From the NCBI RefSeq assembly GCF_047495875.1, contig NC_092460.1, positions 13,568,520 through 13,632,519 on the forward strand: a stretch of 64,000 bases of DNA, in the 5' to 3' direction. Source of the stretch: Pithys albifrons albifrons. Taxonomy: Eukaryota > Chordata > Aves > Passeriformes > Thamnophilidae. Under the pieces are notes generated by a model, which did no database searches, was not told where the DNA came from, and saw only the letters and a list, made by a program, of their open reading frames with translations. The translations under genes and the position numbers were made by a program. Each line of letters begins with the position of its first letter. Position 1 is the stretch's first letter. Positions 62,801 to 64,000 of this stretch are shown one piece after another.

Positions 62801-64000
62801 CAGGTTTGAATAGAAAGAGTTTACCAGGTGGTTGCTGTGGTGTGACTGGGTGAGCAGCAACTGCCTGGCTGTGAAGGGAAGCTTGCAATAACTTGTCTTT
62901 GGTGCATGATGCTTTGGAATGCCTCTGGGTTGGCACAACTATTTGTGTCCCCCGGACCCCACACTTCAGGTCTTTGTACTGCCCTGGAGAGGGGGATTTC
63001 AAGTTGAAGAGAGGAAAATGGCAGTGAGAAGATGGTGAATGAAGGGAAAGGAGTGTGGATGTCCAACTTCACCCTAATTTTCTGGAAGAGAAGCTCTGCA
63101 CCATTAGGAAACACTTTTTCAGCTGGTGTGAGCTCTTGTTGAAGGAGCTGAGTTTCACTGCTGGAAGGATGTTCTCACTCCAGGGCAGAAGTCTGCACTT
63201 CTCAAAGCCCATCCAACACTTCTATGTAAGTTTGTTTTGTTTGGGATGTTCTAGAGCTCTAACTGGTGTTGTTATTAAATATTATGAGCCAGGTCAATAA
63301 AACTGTCTCTTGGCTCCCAAGCTGAGGGAGCTGATGCCACTGGAACCAGTGTGAAGTGTGCCATGGTCATTGTACACTCCACCAGGAACTGAGGTGGGCC
63401 TGCAAGAAGGGGTGACTGATGGGTACTTGAGAACTGAGGTAGAACTGACAGCTCCTGGAAATATGTCACTCCTCTTGCAGGTTTTATGGAAGTGTTCAAA
63501 GTGCAGGTTACACACAAAACTTTCCCTCTGCCCAGGATCCAGGTGGATTGTGAGCAGTGCCAGGGCACACAGCCACTGGGCATGGATGGACAAACACCTT
63601 GGTGGGAATATTTACACTGTGGCATTCCCTGGTGAGTTTTCTAATTTCCCCCCAGATTTTGATGTGTGTGGATAGGAGAAATTGTGAATCATTTACCATA
63701 AGAAATGCCTTTTGTTTTCCAGCAGACTCAAGATCTGATAGGAATGATTTGGGGTGGGGGTCATCAGTTGCCCTTAGCACAAACTCATTTAAAAATGCAA
63801 GTGTAAGGTATAATACACACAATTAGTTGTCAGGAACTTTGAGCCTCTTTGCTCTTTTAGAGACAATTCTGATCTCCCTTCTCTGTTATACAGATGCTAC
63901 AGGTACTTTCATATACTCAGACAGTTATGTAGTGGAGACACCAAGCAGCAGTTTTCTGTTTTTCATTCACTGCTTAGGGACCTTTGGGCTCTTTCAGAGA
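50866..64000. other. Downstream intergenic region, no gene recognised
   Basis: About 13 kb after the POC1A poly(A) site. Apart from a solo-LTR-like element (52844-53410) I see no exon with conserved protein character, no RNA gene and no CpG island. In human the next gene in this direction is DUSP7 (from memory); none of its phosphatase motifs appears, so it would lie beyond the window if synteny holds. An isolated AATAAA at about 63295 has no exon that I can attach to it. A small inverted repeat (TTTAACTAA/TTAGTTAAA) lies near 59157-59195. Confidence 0.6.
52844..53410 (-). mobile_element. Solo endogenous-retrovirus-type LTR
   Basis: On the minus strand the element begins TGCTGGTTTTGACTGGGATA and ends GGGTTAAGCCACAACA. 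TG...CA termini and text such as GGTTTGGTTTTGTGCTGGAC match a common avian ERVL-like LTR that I recall only in outline. It is 567 bp long with no internal retroviral genes next to it, hence a solo LTR. I could not find a matching short target duplication at these exact edges, so the ends may be off by a few bases. Confidence 0.65.

Noticed and set aside
50866..64000. DUSP7 or another downstream gene
   Set aside because: No phosphatase signature or any conserved exon is visible on either strand.

Overview
The window is vertebrate nuclear DNA from a bird, most likely a passerine. It holds a single recognisable protein-coding gene split over eleven short exons with canonical splice sites. The introns carry many 3' fragments of CR1 LINEs, including the typical (ATTCTATG)-like CR1 3' end. 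Two SINE copies have a tRNA-Ile-like head and a CR1-like tail, the TguSINE1 architecture known from zebra finch. The bird call is firm; the passerine call rests on my memory of TguSINE1.

Layout. 1-1214 is upstream DNA with no gene I can support. 1215-1760 is a GC/CpG-rich promoter built of degenerate tandem repeats. 1737-50678 is the coding span of POC1A (plus strand), a seven-blade WD40 centriole and basal-body protein. I joined 11 coding exons in frame (1218 nt, 405 aa plus stop); the poly(A) signal is at 50840-50845. Nearly all of the 49 kb is intron. 50866-64000 is downstream intergenic DNA with one solo-LTR-like element and no exon I recognise.

The protein is a WD40 propeller (about residues 15-300, exons 2-9), then a poorly conserved linker (exons 9-10), then a conserved C-terminal coiled coil (about residues 356-398, exons 10-11). 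Exon 10 has a tandem NAGNAG acceptor, and intron 6 appears to use a GC donor.

The most unusual element is a pair of about 355-bp SINEs in opposite orientation (3776-4130 minus, 46751-47106 plus). Each is flanked by its own perfect target-site duplication. Each starts with a tRNA-Gln(CTG)-like head and carries an internal segment that closely resembles the 5S rRNA promoter region. The tail is not CR1-like. This tRNA-then-5S order is one I do not recall for any described avian SINE, and it is my main candidate for something undescribed.
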